A stretch of 64,000 nucleotides of DNA from Liolophura sinensis (taxonomy: Eukaryota > Mollusca > Polyplacophora > Chitonida > Chitonidae), in assembly GCF_032854445.1 (NCBI RefSeq), contig NC_088300.1:68980984-69044983 (forward strand), in the 5' to 3' direction. The notes below the pieces were generated by a model that ran no database searches, was not told where the DNA came from, and saw only the letters and a program-made list of their open reading frames with translations. Shown piece by piece: positions 1 through 34,738 of the stretch. Made by a program: the position numbers and the translations under genes. Position 1 is the stretch's first letter; every line of letters begins with the position of its first letter.

Positions 1-1995
1 CATGAACTTATAATGTTCATACACAGATTGTGTTTAAATGAAGGGTTCTGTTTGTCTGGATAGAGTTAATCTGATCACGATAGCCGGGGGCATTTCCGCA
101 TCATCTCAGAATCAGTAGTCTTGCTGGCTCAGATAGGATTATAGAGTACACCACTACTCAAGCACACAATATTAAGGATAGGCTAAGCACTTCCGGTAGG
201 AGTGTTTCAATCCAAACAAAAAGATTTTCACCACTTTTCAAGGCTATTTCCCTAACGCTTAACAGTTTAAGGTGAATATCAAATAATTAAGACGCACAGA
301 ATAGAGAGAAGAAAAAAACTGAGCATCTGTGATAGCTGGCAAATGGTCACGCGTAACCGTTGTCTTGTCAGTTTACCTCAGCTAGGGTTTTCTTCTAACT
401 GTTCACGGGAAATGCATAAACAGCAGCAAATCCAAATGACTTAAATCACCATGGCTTAAGCAGAATTAGGTAAAAAAAAAAAAAAAAGGTGCAGTGTCAC
501 TGGTGTAGAATTACTCAAAATGCTGTGTTGTCATAACATTTAACATACAAAACACATTCAAACAATGCGAAGGGACCAGGCCTTGGGGATACTTAGTCCA
601 GCTGCTGAATCCTGCCGCAATATATACATAGCAAAAAGACAATATGGCACAGGTATCGTAGAAAAACGTTTTTAAAATTCTGTGAAGTTTTTAAAGGGCG
701 TGAAGATGGAACTGGGCATTTGAGGATATGGCACAAGCGGGCCAGTCGCTCTGAGTAGCCATGTTGTACAGGCTTATGAACTTCACCAATCAGTAGCGCT
801 GAAAGAGTCACGTGATAATTGGTTATGACGTGAAAACACCCATCAGCTCTGTTAGTGGCTTTATGGTGGATAGACAGACATCGTTGCAATATTGAATTGG
901 ACTTCAAGATTATTTCAAGTATTAAAGTGAAGCGTGTTGATTCACGCATTTATGGGCAGCGAACTAAGAACAGCTACCCGTGTCACAATGTCTACATCTT
1001 GGACAGGGGACTGTAGTAACATGTGAGGGCGAGCTGGCAAGAAAATCGCTTCGCGGGAACACTGTTTGAGAAGGATGCCGTATTTTTCCTTGGTGAAGTC
1101 AGATTTATTACGAAAAATATCTTCCCGACATGTGTAGGAAAGGGTCTGTTCCAAATGAGAAGATCTTGTCTGTTATGATCGGTTAATTCCCTGATGTCAG
1201 TACAGCCCGCTAGGCCTAATGCTGACACCCATGCCGGCCGGATGCGAAGACGAACGGGACAATTGAAAGACGCATCTGCACGTGACCGTCAAACTCAAAG
1301 AAACATCGTTCCCCGTTTGAAAACGGAACAGAGCTGAATCTGTTTAATTGGATATCTGTCATTTTTATTTGTACTTTTCTCATTATGTCACATTACTGCT
1401 TTGGGAATTAATTTAGACTTAGAGACTCACTTTATCTTCATTTCACTATAAATAAAAAAGCTTGCGACGTCAGTGCGGCACACCAGTTACTCGCGCAGAT
1501 ATTAAAGGCTGGTGAGATGGCATTCTAGAAACTGGCAAATTTTGAGAACTGATGATTCGTGATACCGATAACTTTACGTTTCATTATTTGATATATTATA
1601 AAAACAAAAAGAATGAAACTAAAGTGCCGTGACAAATGTCGGTAGCTGCGCAAGCCATCGTCTCATTGTCCCGGCTTACAAGCAGACGACAGAAGCCAGA
1701 CAAGGGCAAATACCAGCGGAAGTACAAATGCACTTCGGTTACATCTTCGGCTACTGTTGCAAGATCATCTACTATAGTCTCGTAAATAAGAGGTATCAGT
1801 TTGTCACTGAGACTTGGCTTTGTCTGAGCCGGTTATGGTTGTATACCGTGCATGTGATAGTTTTCCTTTTCTTTTTTTCATTCGTCTATTGTTCTTTTAA
1901 CCCTAACTTTGACTACACCTTGAATGACACCTCTTGATAATGTTGAAGTACTGGCCCTCTTATTTGTTTATTTCAAAGTGTGCGTATACCTAAAC
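1..1995. other. Non-coding region
   Basis: Short frames on both strands without recognisable domains. Holds the dispersed repeat at 325-550 and an A-run at about 471-487. Nothing else supported. Confidence 0.6.
325..550 (+). repeat. Unclassified dispersed repeat, copy 1
   Basis: GATAGCTGGCAAATGGTCAC, then TTGTCAGTTTACCTCAG and AAGCAGAATTAGGTAAA, matches copies at about 2645 and 32285. No coding frame and no terminal structure seen. Confidence 0.6.
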
Positions 1996-2056
1996 CTGGC
2001 AGACCTTCTCATGGACGAACTCACAGCGACCGCATTGGTGAGAGGCTTCTGGGTCC
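1996..2056 (-). mobile_element. SINE family 1 fragment
   Basis: CACAGCGACCGCATTGGTGA with flanks matching the tRNA-like head of the 35394 copy, reversed. Confidence 0.75.
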
Positions 2057-2124
2057 AGAACTCACGCTGGAACATTAATCACCTCAGGCAAGAAAGGTCC
2101 GATAGCGGTTTTACTTACACGGAC

Positions 2125-2562
2125 ATTATACTTGTGTGGGTAGCTGTGAAACTTGTATGGGTAGCTGTTGAACTTGTGTGGGTAGCGGTTCTACTTGTGT
2201 AGGTAGCTGTTGAACTTGTGTGGGTAGCTGCTGAACTTGTGTGGGTAGCTGTTGAACTTGTGTGGGTAGCTGTTGAACTTGTGTGGGTAGCTGCTGTACT
2301 TGTGTGGGTAGCTGCTGAACTTGTGTGGATAGCAGCTGAAGTTGTGTGGATAGCTGCTGAACTTGTGTGGATAGCTGTTGAACTTGTATGGGTAGCTGTT
2401 GTACTTGTGTGGGTAGCTGTTGAACTTGTGTGGGTAGCTGTTGAACTTGTGTGGGTAGCTGTTGAACTTGTGTGGGTAGCTGTTGAACTTGTGTGGGTAG
2501 CTGTAGCTGTTGAACTTGTGTGGGTAGCTGTTGAACTTGTGTGGGTAGCTGTTGAACTTGCA
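2125..2562. repeat. 21-bp minisatellite
   Basis: About 20 units of TTGTGTGGGTAGCTGTTGAAC (21 bp per period). One frame reads as repeated WVAVELV; I see no flanking gene structure, so I treat it as non-coding. Confidence 0.95.
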
Positions 2563-2644
2563 GGTATTCAGATGCAGTTCAACAAAAGGCTATGTAAACT
2601 GAATTTACCGCATACAACATAATCACAGTAAAACCAGAGCAGCA

Positions 2645-2815
2645 ACGATAGGGTGATAATTAGCACATGGCCACACGTAATCGGTAAAATGCGAGGTCCT
2701 TGCCAGTTTACCGCATTTGGATTTTATTCTTACTATTTGAGTAAATGCTTAAAAAGTAACGACTTGTACACCCCCTAATACCATTGCTGTAGCAGAATTA
2801 GGTAAACAAACTTAC
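2645..2815 (+). repeat. Unclassified dispersed repeat, copy 2
   Basis: CATGGCCACACGTAATCGGT, TTGCCAGTTTACCGCA and TAGCAGAATTAGGTAAAC, in the order of copy 1. Confidence 0.6.
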
Positions 2816-2985
2816 ACCGATATTAACTGCAATTTATTAGACGTCCTCGGTCTGGAAATACTGAAAATGTACGTCCAAAATAATGTATATCATTTTATAT
2901 AGTACATCTGCTATCTAGAGACTTTGGCAGGACAAAATCGTCAATGTATCTACCACAATATAAAAAAAACACATTAAAAACAATT

Positions 2986-3335
2986 GGCATTAAAGACCGC
3001 ACGCTTGGTAGAGCCTCCGCTTCGGCAGATCCAGAGTCAATCCTGGGTCGAGTCACACCTAAGACTTTAAAAGAGGAAGCTGTAACTTCCTCGCTTGGCG
3101 TTCAGCATGAAGGGGATAGTGCAACCACTACATACCCGTATTAGTGTATTGATTCGGGCGGGGTGGCTTAATTGCCTTCGGTAAGGAAAGCAGCACTAGA
3201 TCAAAGATCGGTGGAAATCCGTCCTGCTACAAGGCGGCACATTGCATGCACTCTAAGGATTCCTTCGTCGTCATATGACTGAAAAATTGTTAAGAACGAC
3301 GTTAAACCCCAAGCACTCACTCACTCACTCACTTG
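2986..3335 (+). mobile_element. SINE family 2 copy
   Basis: tRNA-like start (TTGGTAGAGCCTCCGCTTCG, GGGTCGAGTCACACC), middle CTTCCTCGCTTGGCGTTCAG, end TCATATGACTGAAAAATTGT, and a CACTCACTCACTCACT tail. Full length as far as I can judge. Confidence 0.85.
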
Positions 3336-4689
3336 AAGCCTGGTAACGACGTCATACACTACCTATTGATATGACAAATTTAAGGAAAATAACTTGGTCA
3401 CCGTAAACACCGCGGAAATGGATAAATGTGCGAGGCGTTACATCATCACACTTGTGTCAGTCTATGAATGCACCAAAAAATGCACGTGCAAATCAACTAG
3501 TCCGGCATGGGATAGGAACATCTGAGCAGACAGACGGACAGATAAATTCACAATATCATAATACGAACCGACTCGTGTGAGGCGTGTCATACAGATCGTT
3601 AAATCTGTGAATGAACCGAGAATTAGCACACAACGAAAGAAGTCTGGAACATCCGGGTGGTGTGTGTAGTGGGATATAAAAGGATATAGAATCGCTTCTG
3701 ATTGGCTGGTGTGAAGACATAGACGAATCCAGGACATGCCTAGCCAAGGCTGAATTTTAGGTATGGCAGATACCATGTAACATAACATAGGTCAAATTCC
3801 TGCACCGAATTCATGCCATCTTGTTTCCATGCGTCTTGCTCGCATGACTACAGTCACGTGTTTGTATAGCTAGGCTGATGGAGGTATTTTCCAAGCAATA
3901 TTCGAAAGGCACGCATGCAATATTTGTCAAATGTCTAAAAATGACAAATGTAGCAAAATAATCAATAGTTGAACAAATGACAAGAATATTGTCAAGACGT
4001 CTCGCTAGATTTAAAACACAAGACGTTGCTTTTATGCCCTCCTCAGAGGGGGATAACAAACAATCCTTTGCAAAGCTGAGAATTCAGAAGAGCTTATTGC
4101 TATGATTGAAGGTAAGGATGAGTTTATACAAAAGTTATCCTCAGCTGGCTTGTCCAGACCGTGTCACACCATGTATTTAACTGCGACTGAGCCGTCTGGG
4201 ATTTGCTAAGCTGAGGTTTCTCTTGACATCATGAGGCAGAGGTTATGACGTCAGTTCATTGAAAAAGCCGCTTTTTCACAGTGAGCATCTGTGGATACCG
4301 CAATCTCAATTTTACAACATCCCAATGACTTAACGAGTTACCTTATTGCAAGACGGCAATAACTTTATTGTACGTCCATGTATGTCCATGTCAGACAAGT
4401 CATAAAGAATCGGGTGTTGTTTACCCTATGTGCGACCAACTTCTCAGGTGTCCATTATGAAAAGCGGCTTCCTCAATGGGAATGAAATCAGTGAGGTCTG
4501 ATTTCTTTATCAGTCCCTGATGCGTTATCAATATTTTACTGCTTTGTATATGTTATACATGTGACGTGTTGCATCCTTGATGGATCTACATACACGGAAC
4601 GCTACTCCATCCATCCCTCACAGGTGCGTGAAGTGTACCATCCCTCCAAGTTCATACGTGTGTCGTATTCATCCCTCATTCATTTATGT
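3336..4689. other. Non-coding region before the satellite
   Basis: Only short unsupported frames. I see no RNA gene or element. Confidence 0.6.
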
Positions 4690-7600
4690 ATGTACTATAT
4701 TTACTGAATCCTTTATTTTTATAATTATATGCACTGTGTTTTGTCTATCCCTCGTTGGTTTATATTTACTGTGTTTCCTGCATATATCACTGGTTTGTAT
4801 TTACAGTATTTTCTTCATCTCTCCCTGGTTTACGTGTACGTGTACTGCATACCTTGCATATCTCACTGGTTTACATGTATGGTATTTTCTTCATATGTCT
4901 AAGGTTTACATGTACTGTACTGCCTTCCTATCTCAATGGTTTATGCGTACAGTATTTCCTTCCTATCTCAATGTTTTATGTGTACTGTATTTCCTTCATA
5001 TCTCACTGGTTTGCATTTACTGTATTTCCTTCATGTCTCACTGGTTTACGTATACTTTATATTTCCTTCATATCTCACTGGTTTATATTTACAGTATTTC
5101 CTTAATATCACTTATATTTACAGTATCTCCTTCGTATCTCACTGGTTTAAATGTACTGTTCTCTCACTGGTTTATTTACGCCCATGTACTTTTTAGCGGT
5201 TTATACATGTGCTATACTCAATAAATCATTCACTGGTTTATATTTATTCATTTCATTTCCCTCATTCATCAATGCTTTGTATATGCATTGCATTCCCTTC
5301 ATCTCTCAGTGATTTGAATATTCACTGCGCTTGCATCATCCCTCACTGGTTTATATATTCAGGGCATTTCCTTCATCCCTCCATGGTTTATATATTCAGA
5401 GCATTTCCTTCATCCCTCCCTGGTTTATATATTTACTTTATTACCTTCATGCCTCCCTGGTTTATATATTTACAATATTTCCCTCATTCCTCTCTGGTGT
5501 ATATATTCAGAGCAATTCCTTCATCCCTCCCTGGTTTATATATTTACTGCATTACTTTCATCCCTCCCTGGTTTATATATTTAGAGCATTTTCTTCATCC
5601 CTCCATGGTTTATATATTTACTGCATTACTTTCATCCCTCCCTGGTTTATATATTTAGAGCATTTTCTTCATGCCTTCCTGGTTTATATATTTACTGCAT
5701 TACCTTCATCTCTCCCTGGTTTATATATTCAGAGCATTTTCTTCATGCCTTCCTGGTTTATATATTTAGAGCATTTTCTTCATCCCTCCCATGTTTATAT
5801 ATTTAGAGCATTACCTTCATCCCTCCCTGGTTTATATATTTAGAGCATTTTCTTCATGCCTCCCTGGTTTATATATTTACTGCATTACCTTCAATCCCTC
5901 CCTGGTTTATATATTTAGAGCATTTTCTTCATTCCTCCCTGGTTTATATATTTACTGCATTACCTTCATCCCTCCCTGGTTTATATATTTACTGCATTAC
6001 CTTCATTCCTCCCTGGTTTATATATTCAGAGCATTTTCTTCATCCCTCCCTGGTTTATATATTTACTGCATTACCTTCATCCCTCCCTGGTTTATATATT
6101 TAGAGCATTTTCTTCATTCCTCCCTAGTTTATATATTTACTGCATTACCTTCATCCCTCCCTGGTGTATATATTTACTGCATTACCTTCATTCCTCCCTG
6201 GTTTATATATTCAGAGCATTTTCTTCATCCCTCCCTGGTTTATATATTTACTGCATTACCTTCATCCCTCCCTGGTTTATATATTTACTGCATTACCTTC
6301 ATTCCTCCCTGGTTTATATATTTAGAGCATTTTCTTCATTCCTCCCTGGTTTATATATTTACTGCATTACCTTCATCCCTCCCTGGTGTATATATTTACT
6401 GCATTACCTTCATTCCTCCCTGGTTTATACATTCAGAGCATTTTCTTCATCCCTCCCTGGTTTATATATTTACTGCATTACCTTCATCCCTCCCTGGTTT
6501 ATATATTTACTGCATTACCTTCATTCCTCCCTGGTTTATATATTTAGAGCATTTTCTTCATTCCTCCCTGGTTTATATATATACTGCATTACCTTCATCC
6601 CTCCCTGGTTTATATATTTACTGCATTACCTTCATTCCTCCCTGGTTTATATATTCAGAGCATTTTCTTCATCCCTCCCTGGTTTATATATTTACTGCAT
6701 TACCTTCATCCCTCCCTGGTTTATATATTTACTGCATTACCTTCATCCCTCCCTGGTTTATATATTTAGAGCATTTTGTTCATCCCTCCCTGGTTTATAT
6801 ATTTACTGCATTACCTTCATCCTTCCCTGGTTTATATATTTAGAGCATTTTGTTCATCCCTCCCTGGTTTATATATTTACTGCATTACCTTCATTCCTCC
6901 CTGGTTTATATATTTAGAGCATTTTCTTCATTCCTCCCTGGTTTATATATTTAGAGCATTTTGTTCATCCCTTCCTGGTTTATATATTTAGAGCATTTCC
7001 TTCATGCCTTCCTGGTTTGTATATTTAGAGCATTTCCTTCATGCCTTCCTGGTTTATATATTTAGAGCATTACCTTCATCCCTCCCTGGTTTATATATTC
7101 AGAGCATTTTCTTCATGCCTCCCTGGTTTATATATTTACTGCATTACCTTCATCCTTCCCTGGTTTATATATTTACTGCATTACTTTCATCCCTCCCTGG
7201 TTTATATATTCAGAGCATTTTCTTCATGCCTCCCTGGTTTATATATTTAGAGCATTACCCTCATCTCTCCCTGGTTTATATATTTAGAGCATTTTGTTCA
7301 TCCCTCCCTGGTTTATATATTTACTGCATTACCTTAATCCCTCCCTGGTTTATATATTTAGAGCATTTCTTTCATCCCTCCCTGGTTTATATATTTAGAG
7401 CAGTTTGTTCATCCCTCCCTGGTTTATATATTTACTGCATTACCTTCATCCCTCCCTGGTTTATATATTTAGAGCATTTTCTTCATGCCTCCCTGGTTTA
7501 TATATTTACTGCATTACCTTCATGCCTCCCTGGTTTATATACTTAGAGCATTCTCTTCATTCCTCCCTGGTTTATATATTAAGAGCATTTCCTTCATCCC

Positions 7601-10600
7601 TTCCTGGTTTATATATTTAGAGCATTTCCTTCATGCCTTCCTGGTTTATATATTTAGAGCATTTCCTTCATGCCTTCCTGGTTTATATATTTAGAGCATT
7701 ACCTTCATTCCTCCCTGGTTTATATATTCAGAGCATTTTCTTCATGCCTTCCTGGTTTATATATTTAGAGCATTTTCTTCATCCCTCCCTGGTTTATATA
7801 TTTACTGCATTACCTTCATCCCTCCCTGGTTTATATATTTAGAGCATTTTCTTCATGCCTTCCTGGTTTATATATTTACTACATTACCTTCATTCCTCCC
7901 TGGTTTATATATTCAGAGCATTTTCTTCATGCCTCCCTGGTTTATATATTTACTGCATTACCTTCATCCCTCCCTGGCTTATATATTTAGAGCATTTTCT
8001 TCATGCCTTCCTGGTTTATATATTTACTGCATTACCTTCATCCCTCCCTTGTTTATATATTCAGAGCATTTTCTTCATGCCTCCCTGGTTTATATATTTA
8101 CTGCATTACCTTCATCCCTCCCTGGTTTATATATTTAGAGCATTTTCTTCATCCCTTCCTGGTTTATATATTCAGAGCATTTTCTTCATCCCTCCCTGGT
8201 TTATATATTTACTGCATTACCTTCATCCCTCCCTGGTTTATATATTTACTGCATTACCTTCATCCCTCCCTGGTTTATATATTTAAGGCATTTCCTTCAT
8301 GCCTCCCTGGTTTATATATTTAGAGCATTTTGTTCATCCCTCCCTGGTTTATATATTTACTGCATTACCTTCATTCCTCCCTGGTTTATATATTTAGAGC
8401 ATTTTCTTCATCCCTCCCTGGTTTATATATTTACTGCATTACCTTCATCCCTCCCTGGTTTATATATTCAGAGCATTTTCTTCATGCCTCCCTGGTTTAT
8501 ATATTTACTGCATTACTTTCATCCCTCCCTGGTTTATATATTTAGAGCATTACCTTCATCCCTCCCTGGTTTATTTATTTACTGCATTACCTTCATGCCT
8601 CCCTGGTTTATATATTTAAAGCATTACCTTTATCCCTCCCTGGTTTATATATTTAGAGCATTTCCTTCATCCCTCCCTGGTTTATATATTCAGAGCATTT
8701 TCTTCATCCCTCCCTGGTTTATATATTTACTGCATTACCTTCATCCCTCCCTGGTTTATATATTCAGAGCATTTTCTTCATGCCTTCCTGGTTTATATAT
8801 TTACTGCATTACCTTTATCCCTCCCTGGTTTATATATTCAGAGCATTTTCTTCATCCCTCCCTGGTTTATATATTTAGAGCATTTCCTTCATCCCTACCC
8901 TGTTTATATATTCAGAGCATTTTTTTCATCCCTCCCTGGTTTATATATTTAGAGCATTTCCTTCATCCCTCCCTGGTTTATATATTTAGAGCATTTCCTT
9001 CATGCCTTCCTGGTTTATATATTTAGAGCATTTCCTTCATCCCTCCCTGGTTTATATATTCAGAGCATTTTCCTCCCTGGTTTATATATTTAAAGCATTA
9101 CCTTTATCCCTCCCTGGTTTATATATTTAGAGCATTTCCTTCATCCCTCCCTGGTTTATATATTCAGAGCATTTTCTTCATCCCTCCCTGGTTTATATAT
9201 TTAAAGCATTACCTTTATCCCTCCCTGGTTTATATATTTAGAGCATTACCCTCATCCCTCCCTGGTTTATATATTTAGAGCATTTCCTTCATGAATTCCT
9301 GGTTTATATATTTAGAGCATTTCCTTCATCCCTCCCTGGTTTATATATTCAGAGCATTTTCTTCATCCCTCCCTGGTTTATATATTTAAAGCATTACCTT
9401 TATCCCTCTCTGGTTTATATATTTAGAGCATTTCCTTCATCCCTCCCTGGTTTATATATTTAGAGCATTTTCTTCATTCCTCCCTGGTTTATATATTTAG
9501 AGCATTTTGTTCATCCCTTCCTGGTTTATATATTTAGAGCATTTCCTTCATCCCTCCCTGGTTTATATATTTAGAGCATTTCCTTCATGCCTTCCTGGTT
9601 TATATATTTAGAGCATTTCCTTCATCCCTCCCTGGTTTATATATTCAGAGAATTTTCTTCATCCCTCCCTGGTTTATATATTTAGAGCATTACCTTTATC
9701 TCTCCCTGGTTTATATATTTAGAGCATTTCCTTCATCCCTCCCTGGTTTATATATTCAGAGCATTTTCTTCATGCCTCCTTGGTTTATATATTTACTGCA
9801 TTACCTTCATCCCTCCCTGGTTTATATATTTAGAGCATTACCTTCATTCCTCCATGGTTTATATATTCAGAGTATTTCCTTCATGCCTCCCTGGTTTATA
9901 TATTTACTGCATTACCTTCATTCCTCCCTGGTTTATATATTTAGAGCATTTTCTTCATGCCTCCCTGGTTTATATATTTAGAGCATTACCTTCATCCCTC
10001 CCTGGTTTATATATTTAGAGCATTACCTTCATTCCTCCAAGGTTTATATATTCAGAGTATTTCCTTCATGCCTCCCTGGTTTATATATTTACTGCATTAC
10101 CTTCATTCCTCCCTGGTTTATATATTTAGAGCATTTTCTTCATCCCTCCCTGGTTTATATATTTACTGCATTACCTTCATCCCTCCCTGGTTTATATATT
10201 TAGAGCATTTTCTTCATTCCTCCCTGGTTTATATATTTACTGCATTACCTTCATTCCTCCATGGTTTATATATTTACTGCATTACCTTCATCCCTCCCTG
10301 GTTTATATATTTACTGCATTACCTTCATCCCTCCCTGGTTTATATATTTAGAGCATTTTCTTCATTCCTCCCTGGTTTATATATTTACTGCATTACCTTC
10401 ATTCCTCCATGGTTTATATATTTACTGCATTACCTTCATCCCTCCCTGGTTTATATGTTTACAACATTTCCTTCATCCCTCCCTGGTGTATATATTCAGA
10501 GCGTTTCCTTCACTCTTTCCTGGTTTATATATTCAGAACGTTTCCTTCATCCCTCACTTGTTTACATATTGACTCTATTTCCCTCATCCCTCATTGGTTC

Positions 10601-10615
10601 ACATCTGTTCTGTAC
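4690..10615. repeat. 37-bp satellite array
   Basis: About 145 units between 5230 and 10560 with the core CCTCCCTGGTTTATATATTT followed by ACTGCATTACC or AGAGCATTTTC and TTCATCC. Flanks (4690-5230 and 10440-10615) hold diverged units, with stray ones near 11225-11310. A 222-bp (6 x 37) higher-order repeat is visible at about 6050-6770. All the long reading frames here come from the repeat and are not genes. Confidence 0.97.
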
Positions 10616-12119
10616 TCCACAAATCCATTAATGACTCATATATTGAGGATCTTTAACAATTGACCCTGTAATAACCAGTTTATTAAATCGAGACTGAAAC
10701 AGTTTCTTTTGTTTGTTTGCTTCCGGCAAGAAACAAACGAAATTTTGTACCCGAGTTTAATACATTTGATACTATCTTTATCTGGTGAATGAAAATATAC
10801 ATAAAATAACAAATCAGTGCCTTTTTTATGTGCAGGAGTGCGGAGTATCATATATTTCATTAAAACTGAGTGGGAAACAATGGTTTGCTAAGAGTTTACC
10901 AACATGTTTGTCAGACAAAAGAAGACCGCGAGGAGTCACAGGGAAAATCATTAACACGAATGCGTAGCTTGCACGACAACCTGTGTGAAAAAGCAGCTAA
11001 AATGAACATTGAAAAAATTCAAGATTGTCAGAGTATCTGTGGTTACGTTCAACACGTCTTCGGATGTTTGCGCTAAAAATGCCGACGATAAAGTGACGTA
11101 GTAAACAAAGCAGTTCGTTCCGTGAGTAGCTTTTGACTGGCTAATTCATATTTCATCCCATGATTTGGAGCGCATTTATGGGATAATTGTACAGTATTTA
11201 ATTCCGTCAAAACATCTTCAGCTCTCAAGGCTTTATATATGTATGTATTGTATTTTCGCTATCCGTCATTAGTTCATATATTAAAAGTGTTCTTCCCATC
11301 CCTGACGGGTTTATGTATGTAGTGAGCTCCCTCAACCTTTACAGATTTATATCAGAAATTAAATTTAGCTCACCTACGGATGACTCAAGTCCATGGTTTG
11401 CTGGGGGTTTTTTTGGTTGGATTTTGTGTCAGTCTCCTTGTATGTTGACACTAGTGGCCATTAAACAGACAAAACCAGAGCTTGCTTCAGTGCACTTAAC
11501 CTATCGCATCGTCCACACGACCTCGTAAAGGCAGGTATTGCAATATGAACTGCAATTATTATGTGCTGTATTTCAGAAGCGAAAGACATAAAAGCTACTC
11601 TTTAAATATCAGACTTAAGAACGCATAAGTGGGAAGGCCTGTCAGCAACATGCGGATGGTTTTGTTTTCCCCCCAAGCTCTGCCTGGTTACCTCCAACCA
11701 TAATATTGGTCGCCGTCGTATAAATGAAATATTCTTGAGTACGGCGTAAATCACCAAATAATAAATAATAAATAAGTAACAACGCCTAACTTCCGCCTAG
11801 TAAAAATCAGTGAAATTTCATTGGAGAATTACTACTAGATCCTCCCCGATGATGTGATATTATCGCTGGTTGTTAGTGGGTGGGGTCAGGTTGACGCTGT
11901 AAACGACACGCTGCCTGTCATCAGTGCATAGCTCAGACTTCATGAATAATTGTTTGTGTAAGAGTAACATGTCGCATACAACGCCAAGCTCGCTGAAGCG
12001 TCAAGGACTACTATAGAGTATGATGTAGAGAAGCTATTTTTCCGGAACATCTTAAGTCTTGGAAAATATATCTTCTCCCCACGGTTTTTACAGCGGCAAG
12101 TGTAACGTGGACTGTTGTA
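10616..12119. other. Region between the 37-bp satellite and gene A
   Basis: Contains stray diverged 37-bp units near 11225-11310 and a SINE at 11628. It may include gene A's promoter, but I cannot place one. Confidence 0.5.
11628..11772 (+). mobile_element. SINE family 1 copy, 3' part
   Basis: GTGGGAAGGCCTGTCAGCAA through GAAATATTCTTGAGTACGGC and an AAATAATAA tail. Confidence 0.85.
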
Positions 12120-12244
12120 GTAATCTGAGAGCAATTGAGGCTTTTCTGTAGCACACTAGACGCCATTCGTGCACGTGGATCGGAGAGAGCTGTTCGAGGA
12201 ACATAACGAGAAAAGTCAGAACTAGAACAAGCAAAAGCATCAAC
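12120..12244 (+). promoter_or_regulatory. Probable 5' UTR / promoter-proximal region of gene A
   Basis: The sequence just upstream of the exon 1 ATG has no in-frame coding continuation. I see no convincing TATA box or initiator. The transcription start could lie here or on an upstream non-coding exon. Confidence 0.3.
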
Positions 12245-32889
<20,645 letters not shown>

Positions 32890-33850
32890 AAAGAATGCGT
32901 TTGATGAAAACTAGGTGTGGGGAACGTACGAAGGATTGGAGGAGAAAGGCTTCCGTGTCGGATACGGAATACAGTTGCGGAATACAGTTGCTAGTTGATT
33001 ACTGTGCTTCTGGGGCGGTGAGAAAAAAATCCTGGAGTACGCACTTATCAAAGGACATCCTACCCTTTAAGGAAATCCGTTATGATGGTCAGAGACTATA
33101 ATATCATTTGACGTTGACGTTTTGACATTTGACGTTGACGCCAAAGAGCTCGATCAAAGGTCGTGTATATGTCGTCTTAAATGAAGATCGTTTGAGATGG
33201 CCTGTCATCTACGATAATACTGACAATTTGTAGCTCACATGGGGAAACCTTGGAATAATTTTCCAGCAGATCCGTTCCATTTTATAAAATTTTGGATAGT
33301 TTTTTCTCTGTAACTATTTACATTACTGAAATATTTTCGCAGTCATGGCCAACTCTTGCGGCTGTCTTCCTACTGTTTCCCATTTTGTATATATGAGCTG
33401 TTTTCTGATGCTAATTATACGTGTTTTTAAGTCACGGGAGATTATGCAATCTTTTCTTCTCTGGAAAACTTGTATGGGTGGTCTGATGTATGCGGATTTC
33501 TCAGCCTGATCAACCTATTAAATCATATGGTTTGTCTCAAAGATGAATCCGGTCTATGTTATCTGTAATCTCGCCTTCTCTACGTGAATTTTCTTCAAAG
33601 TTAGTCGGACTTACACGTGAACATGAGACTGCCTGATAACATTTAAATCTTGTTCTGGAGTGAAATTTCGCTTTTTGTGAATTTCACAGTGTCGAGGACT
33701 GCGTGATTGTTGATTATTGCCTAAATTTCTCTGCACGCATTATAAATTATGCTTTTTTTGTAAATTACATGTTAACGCTACAAAGTGCTGTTAATTATGT
33801 ATAAGGAGGGTTCTCTTATAAGTAAATAAATATATATTTAACGAATTATG
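32890..33850 (+). other. Probable 3' untranslated region of gene A
   Basis: No coding potential beyond short chance frames. Candidate polyadenylation signals are ATTAAA at 33517 and AATAAA at 33825. The end is not fixed by the sequence. Confidence 0.4.
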
Positions 33851-34157
33851 AATGTGAGTTTTAGAAATTACATCTTTACCCTTCAGGCTTTATTTGTGTA
33901 TGAACATATGAACAGGAACACCACACTCTGCCATTGGTTTTTGAATAATTATGACGTCACTCGAGGCAATGCGTTCTTGCCGTTGAAACGGAACTTATGG
34001 ACTTTAACATTATGAATTAGAAAACGTGCTCTAACTACATTTTCCTTGCAATAATGTGAACTTCAACCATATCAGTGTGTACAGTTTGTGTTGTTACGCG
34101 TCACTGACTAAAGGCAATTTTGGAAGTAAGTATGACTGATTTTACAGACAGCTGAAA

Positions 34158-34300
34158 ATATTTATTTATTTATTTGATTGGTGTTTTACGCCATATTCAA
34201 GAATATTTCACTTATATGATGGCGGCCAGCATTATGGTGGGCGGAAAGCGGGAAGAGCCTGGAGAAAACCCACGACCATCTGCAAGTTGTAGCTGAAAAT
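34158..34300 (-). mobile_element. SINE family 1 copy, 3' part
   Basis: TATTTATTTGATTGGTGTTT then GGCGGCCAGCATTATGGTGG. Head missing. Confidence 0.85.
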
Positions 34301-34529
34301 AGACGCCGTTGGCACAGTTTAACATTAGACGACAACAACCAGTCCACGACGTTCGTGTGGCCGTTGGCGCAGTGTAACATTGTAAGTGAAGACAACTGTC
34401 TTCCTCCAATACGGTGCGAGTATCTGTACTTCACTACTTGGTAAATGCATCAGTAACTGTCTGAATTCGCCAAACGTCGGTGGCTTACTCTGGGTACATT
34501 GGTTTCCTAAGTTTTTAATTTTTATTTAT

Positions 34530-34738
34530 TTTATTTTATTTACTTGATTTGTATTTTACGCAGAACTCACTTCTATCACGGCGGCCAGCATTACGGTGGG
34601 AGGAAACCGGGCAGAGCCTGGCGGATACCCATGACCATCCGCATGTTACTGGCAGACCTTCCTACGTACCACCTGAGAGGAAGCCAGCATGACCTGGACT
34701 TGAACTCACCCCGACCGCATTGGTGAGAGGTTCCTAGA
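34530..34738 (-). mobile_element. SINE family 1 copy
   Basis: Includes most of the body and part of the tRNA-like head (GACCTGGACTTGAACTCACC and CGCATTGGTGAGAGG on the plus strand). Confidence 0.85.

Noticed and set aside
1924-2622. Hydrophobic WVAVELV repeat protein
   Set aside because: A direct read-out of a 21-bp minisatellite with no unique flanking coding sequence.
4577-10631. Long overlapping plus-strand frames with repeated PGLYI and PPWFIYL peptides
   Set aside because: They come from the 37-bp satellite, whose unit rarely contains a stop and cycles through all frames. No start context, introns or family similarity.
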